Position numbers and translations under genes: made by a program
Notes under the pieces: generated by a model
What the model was told of the DNA's origin: nothing
What the model saw: only the letters and a program-made list of their open reading frames with translations
Database searches by the model: none
Shown: piece by piece, positions 33,998 to 42,854 of the stretch
Position numbering within the stretch: position 1 is the first letter of the stretch
Layout of the letters: every line of letters begins with the position of its first letter
NCBI GenBank assembly: GCA_041664945.1
Contig: JBAYJY010000013.1
Location: 1 to 47,633, forward strand
Direction: 5' to 3'
Source of the DNA: JBAYJY01 sp041664945
GTDB lineage: Bacteria; UBP15; UBA6099
DNA length: 47,633 nucleotides

Positions 33998-34813
33998 ATG
34001 GATAAAGGAAATATACCAGTATTGACAGCGACCGGCGCGACGCTTCCGGAAGCGTGGGAGAAGTCGGTTCTCGAAACGTGGCGGCACGGGGTCGAGGTTC
34101 ACACGGAGTACGACCGCGAGGGAGATCCGGCGAGCCGCGAGTGCACGATGATAATGGTGGTTGAAAAGCCGATGTCGGAGCCTCGGATACACCGGGCGTT
34201 CCCGGCGGGCCTCGAGGAGCTCGAGGTTTACCGGCTCGAAGTCGTCGACGGCGTGCACGACCACTGGATCGACCCGGCTGCGGGAAAGTGGACTTACACA
34301 TACCACAAGCGGCTTTTCGATTTCGAGATGGAAGGCAAACACATAGATCAGATGGCGTACGTTGTCGACAAGCTATCTGCGGCTGCGATCACGCGGCGCG
34401 CGCAGGCGATCACGTGGAACCCGGCGCTCGACCCGCCGACGGACGACCCGCCGTGCCTGCAGCGGCTCTGGTTCCGGCTGCTCGAAACCGGAGATGGCGA
34501 ATACGCGCTCAACATGAACACGCACTGGCGCTCGCGCGACGCCTACAAGGCGGCGTTCATGAACATTTTCGCTATGACTGATCTGCAGCGCATCGTAGCC
34601 GAACGCATCGCTGAGAAGACCGGCAAAAAAGTCGTTCCCGGCCGTTACGCCGACATATCGGACAGCTACCATATATACGGTTCGTACTTCGCTGAGTTCG
34701 AGGGGTTTCTCAAACTGATCGAGAACCGCACATTCGAGCAGCGCACGTGGCACAGCGAGTACGCCGAATCGTTCTTCGCCGAAGGCCGCGCGCGCATCGA
34801 AAACGAGAAGTGA
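33998..34813 (+). CDS. Thymidylate-synthase-like protein (archaeal ThyA type)
   Basis: A 271-residue protein with the core of the thymidylate synthase fold. RRAQAITWN (133-141) matches the SRRIIVSAWN of ThyA that carries the phosphate-binding arginine pair. The catalytic cysteine is Cys153 in PPCLQ. WRSRD (177-181) matches the QRSCD phosphate/substrate motif, and Asn189 in FMNIF matches the dUMP-selecting Asn177 of E. coli. The HIY of SYHIYG (225-227) matches the HLY near the C-terminus. The spacing and shortened insertions resemble archaeal ThyA and dCMP hydroxymethylase-like proteins; the Asn favours dUMP. The normal C-terminal folate-closing residues are not obvious, so catalysis is not assured. 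Confidence 0.72.
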   Translation: MDKGNIPVLTATGATLPEAWEKSVLETWRHGVEVHTEYDREGDPASRECTMIMVVEKPMSEPRIHRAFPAGLEELEVYRLEVVDGVHDHWIDPAAGKWTYTYHKRLFDFEMEGKHIDQMAYVVDKLSAAAITRRAQAITWNPALDPPTDDPPCLQRLWFRLLETGDGEYALNMNTHWRSRDAYKAAFMNIFAMTDLQRIVAERIAEKTGKKVVPGRYADISDSYHIYGSYFAEFEGFLKLIENRTFEQRTWHSEYAESFFAEGRARIENEK

Positions 34814-34928
34814 CATAGCCGCATACCGGCAGCGAAGCAAATCATCTCAAACTATTATCAGCCATAATCGGCGCAGCATGCCGCGCCTCTGCAATCGCAT
34901 TTTATGCAACAAATTGGCCGATACGGGA

Positions 34929-35771
34929 TTATATTTTGCGCGCGACGGTGATGTGCCGCCATGCGAGCGATGGGAAGATTTTGAAAAGAGAGGATTCAAG
35001 AATCGAGTCAGCGAGAATGAGCGGCGGCAGGCAGGCGAGGCGCAAAACTGATGCGGCGCGGGGCGAGCGTGATTCAACGATGACGGTGAAGAGGAAGAAC
35101 AGCTCGGAAAAGAGATTGACGGCGCGGCGGCTGACGGTTTCGAAACCTGAGGCGCGAAGTTTTTCGCGCAGGACGCCGGGCGGCTGCGATTTCTCGTCGC
35201 TGCTCATCACGCGAACGGAGCGGCCGACGCTATCGGCGAGGCGTCGCAGAGGATGTCCGCCGTTGGGGTCGGAAATGAAAAGAATGCCGCCGTCCTGCAG
35301 AACGCGGCGCGCCTCGGGCAGAAATTTATCGAGGTCGAGATGGTGCGCGGCCTGAATGATGAAGACGGTGTCGAACGAGCGGTCGAGCGCCGGGAGATTC
35401 TCGCAGTCGGCGACGAAGACGGCGGGGGAGTTGTTGGGCATGCAGCGGTCGAGCGCGTAGGCGCGGTCGGCGGCGAGTCCTCTGCGGATAACGCCTTCGC
35501 TGATGTCGCAGCCGGCGGAGAGCGAGGCGCCCATGGCTTTGAAGTAATGGACGGTTCTCGGGTTGCCGCAGCTCGCCTCAAGCGTTTTCTTTCCGGAAAT
35601 CCACTCGGACTTAACGAAGCGCAGGTGGCGGTCCCAGAAACGCAAAACGATCCGGATTATGAGGCGGCCGACGGGGTTGTCGTCGCGTTCGAGAAACGAA
35701 ATGACATAGACGCCTTCGCCGTCGAAGTGCGATTTTTCCCGCGTATTTTTGTTTTGTGCGGCTTGAGCCAT
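34929..35771 (-). CDS. Class I SAM-dependent methyltransferase
   Basis: Methyltransferase with a Rossmann core: motif I TLEASCGNPRTVHYF (the usual GxGxG is reduced), an acidic CDISE after strand 2, DCENLPALDRSFDTVF (motif II region), and a HHLDLDKFLPEARRVLQDGG post-motif typical of the Methyltransf_11 group. The C-terminal 60 residues are hydrophobic (FSELFFLFTVIV and LRLACLPPLILA), suggesting membrane contact. The start is uncertain: ATG at 35771 gives 280 residues, while upstream starts at 35858 (ATG) and 35864 (TTG) add about 30 basic residues; none has a strong ribosome site. Substrate unknown; sugar, lipid or quinone are possible. It is convergent with the thymidylate-synthase-like gene. 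Confidence 0.8.
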   Translation of the reverse strand: MAQAAQNKNTREKSHFDGEGVYVISFLERDDNPVGRLIIRIVLRFWDRHLRFVKSEWISGKKTLEASCGNPRTVHYFKAMGASLSAGCDISEGVIRRGLAADRAYALDRCMPNNSPAVFVADCENLPALDRSFDTVFIIQAAHHLDLDKFLPEARRVLQDGGILFISDPNGGHPLRRLADSVGRSVRVMSSDEKSQPPGVLREKLRASGFETVSRRAVNLFSELFFLFTVIVESRSPRAASVLRLACLPPLILADSILESSLFKIFPSLAWRHITVARKI

Positions 35772-36012
35772 TAAGCTGCGGCGCCTGATCCTAAAAGTTG
35801 CGCGGCCGCTTTTCGCGCGGCGGAGCGCCGATTCAATCATTGCATTATTCCACGCCATTTTCAATAGAGATAAGCGCGGCCGGACCGGGCGCGCGATTTC
35901 CGGCGCCGCGCGATTTCTAACGAATCGTTATTAAAGCTCCGGGAATTCGGATATAATACAATGCGAAACCGGGTCGCCGCGAGAGGCGGCCCGGGACGAA
36001 AGGCGCCGCGGA

Positions 36013-37452
36013 ATGAAAGTCGTTTTTCTGCAGGACAACGGAATCAACGAGTCGCTGGCAATGTGCGACGTATCCGGGTTGCTGAAAAGCCGCGGGCATT
36101 CATGCGACGTATTCATAAAGCGCAATGAGAAAAAGTTTCTGCGCGCGGTCGTCGAGAGCCGTCCGGGGCTGATCGTCGTGCCGATGGACATCTGGGGCGA
36201 GCGCGTTGCGCTGTCGATCGCGGCCGAGGCGAAGCAGGCGCTGCCGGATGCGCCGATAGCGTTCTGCGGAACCTACCCGATGCTCTTCCCCGAAGTCATA
36301 AACGACCCGCAGGTGGACATTGTCATCCGGGGCGAGGCCGAGTTCCCCATACTCGATCTGGCCGAACGGCTCGAAAGCGGCGCCGACTACGCGGACATTC
36401 CCAACCTGACTGTAAAGCGCGGCGGCGAGATCATAGAGAATGAAATGCGAACGCTGCTGCAGGATCTTACGCTCCTTCCGCTGCCCGACCGCGCGATTTA
36501 TTTCAAATACTGGTACATGAAACAGATGAGCCTCAAGCGGTTCACCAGCGGCCGCGGCTGCCATAACGCCTGCAGCTTTTGCTATAACGCAAAATACAAG
36601 GAATTCTTCAAGGGCAAGGGACGCTATCTGCGCCGCAAGCCGGTCTCGCGGATCATCGAGGAGATCGAGGATATGAAACGCCTGAGCGCTCTCTCAAGCA
36701 TCCATTTTTCAGACGACATTTTCACATACGACAAGCAGTGGGTTATGGATTTCTGCCGCGAGTACAGCCGGAGATTTTCCGGAATCCCGTTCACCTGCAA
36801 CACGACCGTGCACGACATCGACGACGAGATGATGGCGGAGATGAAGAAGGCAGGCTGCTTCGGCATAGCGATCGGCGTCGAAACCGGCAACGAACGGCTG
36901 CGCATGGACAAGCTGAACAAGATGTATCTCGACAGCGACATCAAGCGCACCGCCGCGCTGATAAAAAAGAACGGCCTCTATCTGACGGCGTTCAACATGC
37001 TCGCGCTCCCGTACGAAACAATCGACAACGCGTTCGAAACCGTGCAGTTGAACCGCGAGATCAAGGCCGACAACGTGCGGGTCACGTTCCTGTCGCCGAT
37101 TCCGCGCACGGCGCTTGTCGAGGACGCCGTCAGGGACGGATTGCTCGACGTCAACTATGAGGAGACCGGCATGCGCATCATGACGCCGGAGATTCAGACG
37201 AAAACGAACCGCGAGTTCGAAACGCTCTATGCCCTGATCGACGTCGCCGTCGCGTCGCCGCTGCTCGAAAAACTCGTGCGCAGGCTGATAAGCGTCCGGA
37301 TACCGAAACCGATCCTGTTCCTGTTCCTGCTTCCGAGAATGTACCGGGAAAAGAAATTCTTCAATATAAAATTTATCTCCGGCCTCATCTTCTATCTGAA
37401 CACCACGCTCCCGCAATACCGCACGAAAAATTTCAACAATTATTTGCCTTAA
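36013..37452 (+). CDS. B12-binding domain radical SAM protein
   Basis: Radical SAM enzyme of 479 residues with an N-terminal cobalamin-binding-like domain (about 1-140, with GEAEFPILDLAE). The iron-sulfur cluster is held by Cys183, Cys187 and Cys190 in RGCHNACSFCYN. The TIM-barrel core follows, with SDDIFT, IAIGVETGNERL and a C-terminal region of about 100 residues including hydrophobic stretches. Cobalamin-binding radical SAM proteins methylate unreactive carbons or carry out related chemistry on lipids, hopanoids, tetrapyrroles or natural products; nothing here tells which. The N-terminal DxHxxG motif for B12 is not intact, so B12 binding may be lost. A terminator hairpin follows at 37465-37494. 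Confidence 0.88.
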   Translation: MKVVFLQDNGINESLAMCDVSGLLKSRGHSCDVFIKRNEKKFLRAVVESRPGLIVVPMDIWGERVALSIAAEAKQALPDAPIAFCGTYPMLFPEVINDPQVDIVIRGEAEFPILDLAERLESGADYADIPNLTVKRGGEIIENEMRTLLQDLTLLPLPDRAIYFKYWYMKQMSLKRFTSGRGCHNACSFCYNAKYKEFFKGKGRYLRRKPVSRIIEEIEDMKRLSALSSIHFSDDIFTYDKQWVMDFCREYSRRFSGIPFTCNTTVHDIDDEMMAEMKKAGCFGIAIGVETGNERLRMDKLNKMYLDSDIKRTAALIKKNGLYLTAFNMLALPYETIDNAFETVQLNREIKADNVRVTFLSPIPRTALVEDAVRDGLLDVNYEETGMRIMTPEIQTKTNREFETLYALIDVAVASPLLEKLVRRLISVRIPKPILFLFLLPRMYREKKFFNIKFISGLIFYLNTTLPQYRTKNFNNYLP

Positions 37453-37464
37453 AACATCTTGAAG

Positions 37465-37494
37465 AAAAACCTTTTGCCGGCCGGCCGGGTTTTT
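37465..37494 (+). terminator. Terminator of the radical SAM gene
   Basis: AAAAACC pairs with GGGTTTTT around a G+C-rich core containing GCCGGCCGGC; the 3' arm ends in TTTTT. It lies 12 bases after the stop codon. Confidence 0.7.
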
Positions 37495-37661
37495 AGGGCT
37501 TCACTTGTCTACTAATGATACAAAACGTCTTTCACGCGCATCAATTTTATCGAATTTAGGATGATTTTTCCTCAATCTCCTTTTCCAAAACTTTTCAGTT
37601 AGATCGAGTTTATATTTTTGTGGTATGATATTAATATGAACCGCTGAAATAAGGAGCGCAA

Positions 37662-38084
37662 ATGAAAAACAGATGGATTTATATTTTTATTTTTTCAGTC
37701 GTTTTGTTTTCAGTTGATGCAATACGATCAGAAAAAGTGAAAGCTCCCGTCAAATTCTTATCAAGCTGTGAGATGGACCTGAATAATGATAAACAAACAG
37801 ATATCGCGATGTTGATGAAAACCCGGAGAGGAATGGAATTAATAATACTGATAATCAGAAAAGATAAATACGTTACATACAATTATTTTTTGGGAGAGTC
37901 CGAGACAAAACTGGAATGCCATTATGGGAAAGCCATTAAAGAAACAGATGCCGGACACGGAGACAAAAAAGGGAAAACATATAAAACAAACGGCGCGTAT
38001 TTAATAATTGCGCAACCGGAAGGCGCCGCCCGCGCTCTTTTTTGGGACAATAACAAGTTTCACGAAGTATGGACTGCTGACTGA
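37662..38084 (+). CDS. Small secreted protein with an EF-hand-like loop
   Basis: A 140-residue protein with an N-terminal signal sequence (basic KNR, hydrophobic 5-21) and a predicted cleavage near Ser23. The segment DLNNDKQTDIAML (about 39-51) is a DxNxDxxxD calcium-loop pattern as in VCBS/FG-GAP and dockerin-like repeats. The start is clear, with AAGGAG five bases upstream. The rest has no recognisable family. Its A+T-rich composition and isolation suggest an accessory gene. A hairpin at 38208-38239 lies downstream. Confidence 0.6.
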   Translation: MKNRWIYIFIFSVVLFSVDAIRSEKVKAPVKFLSSCEMDLNNDKQTDIAMLMKTRRGMELIILIIRKDKYVTYNYFLGESETKLECHYGKAIKETDAGHGDKKGKTYKTNGAYLIIAQPEGAARALFWDNNKFHEVWTAD

Positions 38085-38109
38085 TAAACATTCAAAAGAT
38101 GCAATATAT

Positions 38110-38163
38110 GAATTGAGTTCGGGATTGCCGCGACGATCGTTTTACGAACTTCTCGCAATTACG
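38110..38163 (-). repeat. Dispersed CGTCATTGCGAG repeat, copy 2
   Basis: On the minus strand it begins CGTAATTGCGAGAAGTTCG and ends GAACTCAATTC, like copies at 23156-23211 and 40730-40784. Together with copy 3 it forms direct repeats on either side of the hybrid histidine kinase gene. Confidence 0.6.
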
Positions 38164-38207
38164 ATATTTATAGCTACCCATCCCATCGCTAAAGTTTTTT
38201 GGAAAGT

Positions 38208-38239
38208 ATGAAAACCTTTTTAACAAAAAAGGTTTTCAT
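38208..38239. terminator. Bidirectional terminator between convergent genes
   Basis: ATGAAAACCTTTTT pairs over 14 bases with AAAAAGGTTTTCAT, loop of four. On the plus strand GTTTTATTAATATTTTT follows. It can end the secreted-protein transcript and probably the kinase transcript. Confidence 0.75.
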
Positions 38240-38254
38240 GTTTTATTAATATTT

Positions 38255-40519
38255 TTAAATCTTTTCGATTTTTGCGATGAAGTCGGCGATTTCGAAGGGT
38301 TTGGAGATGTAGCCGTCGCCGCCGGACTCGCGGCAGAGGGTTTTGAGTTCGTCGGATGACTTTGCGCTGAAGAGGTAGACGAAGATGCCGGAGTAATCCG
38401 GGTTTTGTTTGAGGGCGCGCAGGAGATCGGGACCGTTGCCGTCCGGCAAATGGACATCGAGGAGAATCAGGTCGGGCAGCTTTTCGCCGAGCCGCCCGTA
38501 CATAGAGGCGCCGTTGTGCGCTGTTGAAACAGTGAAACCTTCGACTGTGAGCAAATCCTCCATGAGAGCGGCCAAGTCACGGTCGTCGTCGACGACAAGG
38601 ATGCTGTTGACGGTTCTGCGAGGCTCTGCGGCGGCCGGCTCGGTTTTGGCCGGCAGCGAGAAATAGACTGCGGCGCCGCCGCCGGGCCGCTCTTCGATCC
38701 AGACGCGCCCGTTGTGGATTTCCATGTATTCCTTGACGATGCTCAGGCCTTTGCCCACTCCGTCTGAGATCGGGTGTTTGCCTTTGCGCACCTGATAGAA
38801 CGGGCTGAACACCAAATCGCGTTCCGACTCCGGAATGCCGGGTCCGCGGTCAAGAACGCCGATCACAAGGTCGCAGCCATCTATCGCTGCCGTGATTTTG
38901 AATTCAAGGCATTCCCTGTTTGAATATTTGACCGCGTTGTCGATCAGATTGTCGAGAACCTGTTTGATGCGTTCCGGATCGCAATGGGCGTATGCCGCGC
39001 GGATGTCCGGCGACAGGTCCGCCTGGAACGAGAACCGGCCGGTGTCGAATCGCTTCCCGATAAGGTTTGCCAGAGTCAGGCGGGATTCCTCGATATAGAT
39101 GTTGAGGAATGTCCAGGCGGGCACGTCGCGCATTTCGAACCGAGGCGTTTTGTTTTCGAACATGGCGAGGTCGAGAAGCTCCTCGACGAGTTTGAGTTCC
39201 TGCTGGCCGCGTTCGTGGATGATGCGCAGCTTGTTTTTGACGCTTTCAGGCAACTGCTCATTTAGCAGGAATTCCGAATATCCGAGGATGACGGAGAGCG
39301 GGGTTCGGAGCTCGTGCGAGACTGAGCTGAGGAAGTTGATCTTAGCCTGTTCGAGGCGTTTGCGTTCGGAGGCGTCGCGCGAGATGCCGAGCGCCGCGCG
39401 CACTGCCCCGGAATTGTCCGTTATGGGAACGAGCTGCGAGTCGAGCCATATCTCGTTGTTCCGGAGATTTATTGAGTATTCAACGGAGATAGGCTCGCCG
39501 GAATCGAACACGCGCTCGAAGTTTGCCATTTGCCAACCGCAAGCGCCCGCGGGGAAGAGCAGATCGCGCGGTTGGCCGATGAGCTGGTCCTGAGAGCAGC
39601 CGAGCTGGGCGGCGCCGTATTCGTTGACATATTCGATGATGCCATCCCGGTTGACGATGAAGATGGTGTCTTTGGCGGATTCCGCGAGCGCGCGGTAGCG
39701 TTCCTCGCTTTCGCGAAGGGCTTCCTCAGCCTTGAGCCGTTCGGAGAGGTCGCGTCCGTTGATGACGATGAAGGGCGATCCGGACGCGGGGACGACGGTT
39801 TTGCCGATGCCGTCCATAAGTTTATACCGGCCTTCTTTGTTGAGCATGCGGATGTCGGCGCGCGTGGTCATTCCGGGATTCTGAATCGAGTATATGTTGG
39901 CCTCCATGGCGGGCGCCTGATCGTCGGGGTGAACGTAATCATATATATTCCGGCCGGTCACTTCCTCAGGCGTATAGCCGAAAGAGGCGATGGACGGGCT
40001 CATGAACCGGATGTCGCCATTGAGGTTCAGGACCATAACGATGTCCTGAGTGTGTTCGAGAATGGAGCGGTAGTATTCTTCGCTGGCTCGCAGAGCGTTT
40101 TCGGCCGTTTTGCGTTCGGTGATGTCGCGGATGATGAACTGGAAAGCGTAGGGGACATTGTTTTTTATCATGCGGGACGTGTGGATGCTCAGGCACCGGT
40201 TCGCGCCGTCCGGGCCTTTCAAGTCAATCTCAACAACTTCGGTTTTTTTGCCGAGAACTATGGATTGAAACCGCGCGGCGTATTCAGATAATTTGTTAGT
40301 GTCGATCAGGCCGATTTCTGTGAAATGCCGTCCGATTAAACTCTCGCTCTTCATGCCGAGTTGCGCTTCAGTCGCCGGATTGGCGTCGACGATAATGCCG
40401 CTGAAATTGACGATAACGATTGATTCCGGAGAGGATTCGAAAAGCAGGCGGTAACGCTCTTCGCTCTCAATAAGCTTTTCTTCGGTCTTTTTATGTTTGG
40501 TGACATCTCTGATATTCAA
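38255..40519 (-). CDS. Hybrid sensor histidine kinase with PAS domains, probably 5'-truncated
   Basis: Hybrid kinase of 754 residues: three PAS domains (about 18-135, 143-262, 268-390), a phosphoacceptor domain with His402 in SHELRTPLS, an ATPase domain (NLIDNAV near 524, DRGPGIP, GVGKGLS) and a C-terminal receiver with Asp688 as phosphorylation site, Asp644-646 and Lys740. The start at 40519 is a TTG without a good ribosome site. The first residues (NIRDVTKHKKTEEKL) are the tail of a further PAS/PAC domain, and the frame stays open upstream for 21 codons of PAS-like sequence before a TGA at 40583-40585. So the original 5' part seems lost or frameshifted. No membrane helix remains. Confidence 0.8.
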   Translation of the reverse strand: MNIRDVTKHKKTEEKLIESEERYRLLFESSPESIVIVNFSGIIVDANPATEAQLGMKSESLIGRHFTEIGLIDTNKLSEYAARFQSIVLGKKTEVVEIDLKGPDGANRCLSIHTSRMIKNNVPYAFQFIIRDITERKTAENALRASEEYYRSILEHTQDIVMVLNLNGDIRFMSPSIASFGYTPEEVTGRNIYDYVHPDDQAPAMEANIYSIQNPGMTTRADIRMLNKEGRYKLMDGIGKTVVPASGSPFIVINGRDLSERLKAEEALRESEERYRALAESAKDTIFIVNRDGIIEYVNEYGAAQLGCSQDQLIGQPRDLLFPAGACGWQMANFERVFDSGEPISVEYSINLRNNEIWLDSQLVPITDNSGAVRAALGISRDASERKRLEQAKINFLSSVSHELRTPLSVILGYSEFLLNEQLPESVKNKLRIIHERGQQELKLVEELLDLAMFENKTPRFEMRDVPAWTFLNIYIEESRLTLANLIGKRFDTGRFSFQADLSPDIRAAYAHCDPERIKQVLDNLIDNAVKYSNRECLEFKITAAIDGCDLVIGVLDRGPGIPESERDLVFSPFYQVRKGKHPISDGVGKGLSIVKEYMEIHNGRVWIEERPGGGAAVYFSLPAKTEPAAAEPRRTVNSILVVDDDRDLAALMEDLLTVEGFTVSTAHNGASMYGRLGEKLPDLILLDVHLPDGNGPDLLRALKQNPDYSGIFVYLFSAKSSDELKTLCRESGGDGYISKPFEIADFIAKIEKI

Positions 40520-40825
40520 TTTAATACCTGCGCCGGGTTGTCCTATTCCGCTTGCATTATTTAACGCAATGAACCGACATTTTCAACAGCAGCTATCCAG
40601 TTTATCTTAAATCCTTGCGGATGTGGATGATTCAATCGAAAAAAACTTCTTCTTCAAACCTTTTCAGTTTCGGGTCTCAGATGTCGACATGGAGTTTCAT
40701 TCTGCCAAATCGCTATAACTGAAATGATTGGAATTGAGTCCGGGGTTGCCTCATCGATCGTTTTACGAACTCCTCGCAATGACGAAAAAGAATCGTCAAC
40801 GTCGATAAAGGTTTTCATTCATTTC
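40520..40825. other. Spacer with PAS-like remnant and dispersed repeat
   Basis: 306 bases. Nearest the kinase, 40520-40582 reads in frame as a PAS-domain tail (FIALNNASGIGQPGAGIK). The following 140 bases show no intact gene and may be decayed kinase sequence. A dispersed repeat is at 40730-40784. Confidence 0.5.
40730..40784 (-). repeat. Dispersed CGTCATTGCGAG repeat, copy 3
   Basis: On the minus strand it begins CGTCATTGCGAGGAGTTCG, has a TAAAACGATCG centre shared with copy 2, and ends CGGACTCAATTCC. Same orientation as copy 2, about 2.6 kb away. Confidence 0.6.
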
Positions 40826-41971
40826 TTATTTTACAGGCGCCCAAGCGCCGTCGCCGAAGCGTTTGTGGAAGAAATCGGCGATCTCGGGATTCGAGAACCG
40901 GTGTCCCATTTCGGGATGGCGGTCGACAATGAAATGATTCGAGTAGCCCATGAAGTCCGCGATCTTTTTCGTGCGATCGATCAACCCTTCGGCGTCCATC
41001 TTGTAGAAACTATCCTTCTGACCCCATTGGATCATCAGGTCGCGTGGAAAAATTGCGGCGGCGAAATCATCGGCGGCGAGCTTTGTCGCGAGCTTTGGAA
41101 TGTGCTGGCAGCGGCAGTGCTTAGGCGAGAAAAGATAGTCCCACGGAATGTAGAGGCCGGTCACGACGGCGGCGCCGACTTCATCGTGAAGCGCGGCAAA
41201 ATTCAGCGTGCGCCAGCTTCCCATGCTGATGCCGGCGGCGCCGAAACGTTTCATGTCCGCCTGCGGAATCGAACTGAGAAGAGCGATGTCCTGATAGCCG
41301 TCCTCCATCAGCTTCCCCATATAGAGTTTGTTTTTGGAAATGAGGCTGAAGAAATAATCGACATGGTTCGGCGTTTTGGGAATTTTGAATTCTCCGAAAG
41401 ATCGCGCGTCCGGCGCCAGCACGACGTAGCCCAGCTTTTCCGCAAGATATTTAGCGAGCGCGTTTTCATTTGTGCCCTCGCCTTCGGCGGCGTTGATCTT
41501 GCCGGCGCCGTGCCCGTGGTAAACGATTATCGCCGGGACGGGCTTCTTGGTTTCAGGCACGAAAAGATAGGCGGGAATGCGTAGGCCGTCGGTTGTCGCG
41601 TATTCGATTCTGTGTCGCGTGACATTTTTGCCGACAGGAATCGATTCGGCGTATGCGGCGTCGAGCGGAAGCGGTTCGTATGACGGCTTGATGCCTATGA
41701 CGTGTTTGTAATAAGCGATGACGTTCGCGCGCCATTTATCGAATTGGTCCGGAGATTTCACATTTTGCCAGAAACCGTAGGGGGGTGGGCCGGACATGGA
41801 CGCGCCATACATATTGGCCGGCGGTTTTTCAGCGGCAGGCGCCTCGGCGGCGGCTGTTGCAGTTATGAGGCATAAAGCGAGAGGCAGGGCGAGGCAGAGT
41901 TGCCATAGCGCAATCTGGCCGCCTGAGAAAAGCCTTCTCTGCGAAGAGCCTGCTGTAAGAGTTGTTTTCAA
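40826..41971 (-). CDS. Secreted alpha/beta hydrolase (acetyl-xylan-esterase-like)
   Basis: Exported hydrolase of 381 residues. A TTG start with GGGGAG four bases upstream opens a signal peptide (hydrophobic about 19-41, cleavage near Ala42). The alpha/beta hydrolase triad is visible: Ser249 in GISMGS, Asp320 in WGQKDSF and His357 in EMGHRF. An HGHG-type oxyanion motif is at 152-155, and the pattern with a DGLRIPAYLFVPE lead-in resembles dienelactone-hydrolase and acetyl-xylan-esterase (abhydrolase_7) families. Likely acts outside the cytoplasm on an ester of a plant polymer or similar substrate. It stands alone. Confidence 0.82.
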   Translation of the reverse strand: MKTTLTAGSSQRRLFSGGQIALWQLCLALPLALCLITATAAAEAPAAEKPPANMYGASMSGPPPYGFWQNVKSPDQFDKWRANVIAYYKHVIGIKPSYEPLPLDAAYAESIPVGKNVTRHRIEYATTDGLRIPAYLFVPETKKPVPAIIVYHGHGAGKINAAEGEGTNENALAKYLAEKLGYVVLAPDARSFGEFKIPKTPNHVDYFFSLISKNKLYMGKLMEDGYQDIALLSSIPQADMKRFGAAGISMGSWRTLNFAALHDEVGAAVVTGLYIPWDYLFSPKHCRCQHIPKLATKLAADDFAAAIFPRDLMIQWGQKDSFYKMDAEGLIDRTKKIADFMGYSNHFIVDRHPEMGHRFSNPEIADFFHKRFGDGAWAPVK

Positions 41972-42126
41972 TATTCTCCCCGTATCAACTTTATTTATTC
42001 AACGATCTCCGATCCATAAAGCGATTATATCACGAATATTTGAAATGATTTAGAAAATCATTTTGCAGACGCCAAAAGAAGGCAGGCTTTCCAAAATGTT
42101 TTTCCTCAAATATCTTTTCGCTTAGA

Positions 42127-42852
42127 TTACAATTCCTGGCGCGGGATGGCGGGGGGCAGTTTTTTGCGGAGGATTTTATATTTAATGAAAGCGGCGCCGA
42201 GAGCGCGGGCGATATCCAAGCCCTGCATTGCGCGGTGGTAGAAACCCTTAAGCGTGCGGCCGGTGGGGCGATGAGATAGGCTGACGGGAACTTCAGCAAC
42301 TTTGAAGCCGGCGCGAACGGCGTCTATGAGCATGGCGGTTTCGACGCCGAAATCCTCGCGGAAGGGATAGACGGCTTCGAGAACTGCGCGGCGCATGGCG
42401 CGCTGGCCGGAGAGAGGGGTTCGGGCCTCGTAGCCGCACATTTTGCGGACGCCCCAGCGGGTGAATTTAAGAACGATGCCGAAGCCGCCGCCGGGGGTCG
42501 AGAACGAACCGATGGCGAGATCGGCGTCGCCGTTTTTGACGGCGTCGATGATGGGGCCGGCGCAGGAAGCGGTTTCGCCGAGGTCGGAGTCGAGAAAGAC
42601 GATATACTCGCCGCGAGCGCCCATCAGGCCGGCGTTCATAGCCGCGCCTTTGCCGTGGTTGCTCGGGCGCCGGATCACGCGGACGTCGCGCTCGGCGGCG
42701 ACCTTTGCCGTCTCGTCAGTCGAGCCGTCGTCCACCACCACAATCTCATCGCACATACGGCAGTGGATCAGCGCGTCGAGCGTAGCGCCGAGCCGGTCCG
42801 CTTCGTTGTAGGCCGGCAGAATTATCGAAACTGTTCCGGGATTAAGTTCCAA
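42127..42852 (-). CDS. Family 2 glycosyltransferase (dolichyl-phosphate glucosyltransferase-like)
   Basis: GT2 enzyme of 241 residues with the nucleotide-sugar fold: SIILPAYNEADRL (about 9-21), DDGSTDET (42-49), the GKGAAMNAG segment and the metal-binding DSDLGE (73-78). The C-terminal SLSHRPTGRT pattern resembles polyprenyl-phosphate glycosyltransferases that make lipid-linked sugar donors. No membrane helix is present. The TTG start at 42852 lies two bases after the mctB-like stop codon, with GGGG about 11 bases upstream, so it is coupled to that gene. It probably supplies envelope glycan precursors. Confidence 0.85.
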   Translation of the reverse strand: MELNPGTVSIILPAYNEADRLGATLDALIHCRMCDEIVVVDDGSTDETAKVAAERDVRVIRRPSNHGKGAAMNAGLMGARGEYIVFLDSDLGETASCAGPIIDAVKNGDADLAIGSFSTPGGGFGIVLKFTRWGVRKMCGYEARTPLSGQRAMRRAVLEAVYPFREDFGVETAMLIDAVRAGFKVAEVPVSLSHRPTGRTLKGFYHRAMQGLDIARALGAAFIKYKILRKKLPPAIPRQEL

Positions 42853-42854
42853 AA

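Noticed and set aside
34405..34425. CACGTG-containing sequence resembling parS
   Set aside because: Only the CACGTG core is present; the flanking bases differ at several positions from the parS palindrome, and it lies in a coding region far from the ParB block.
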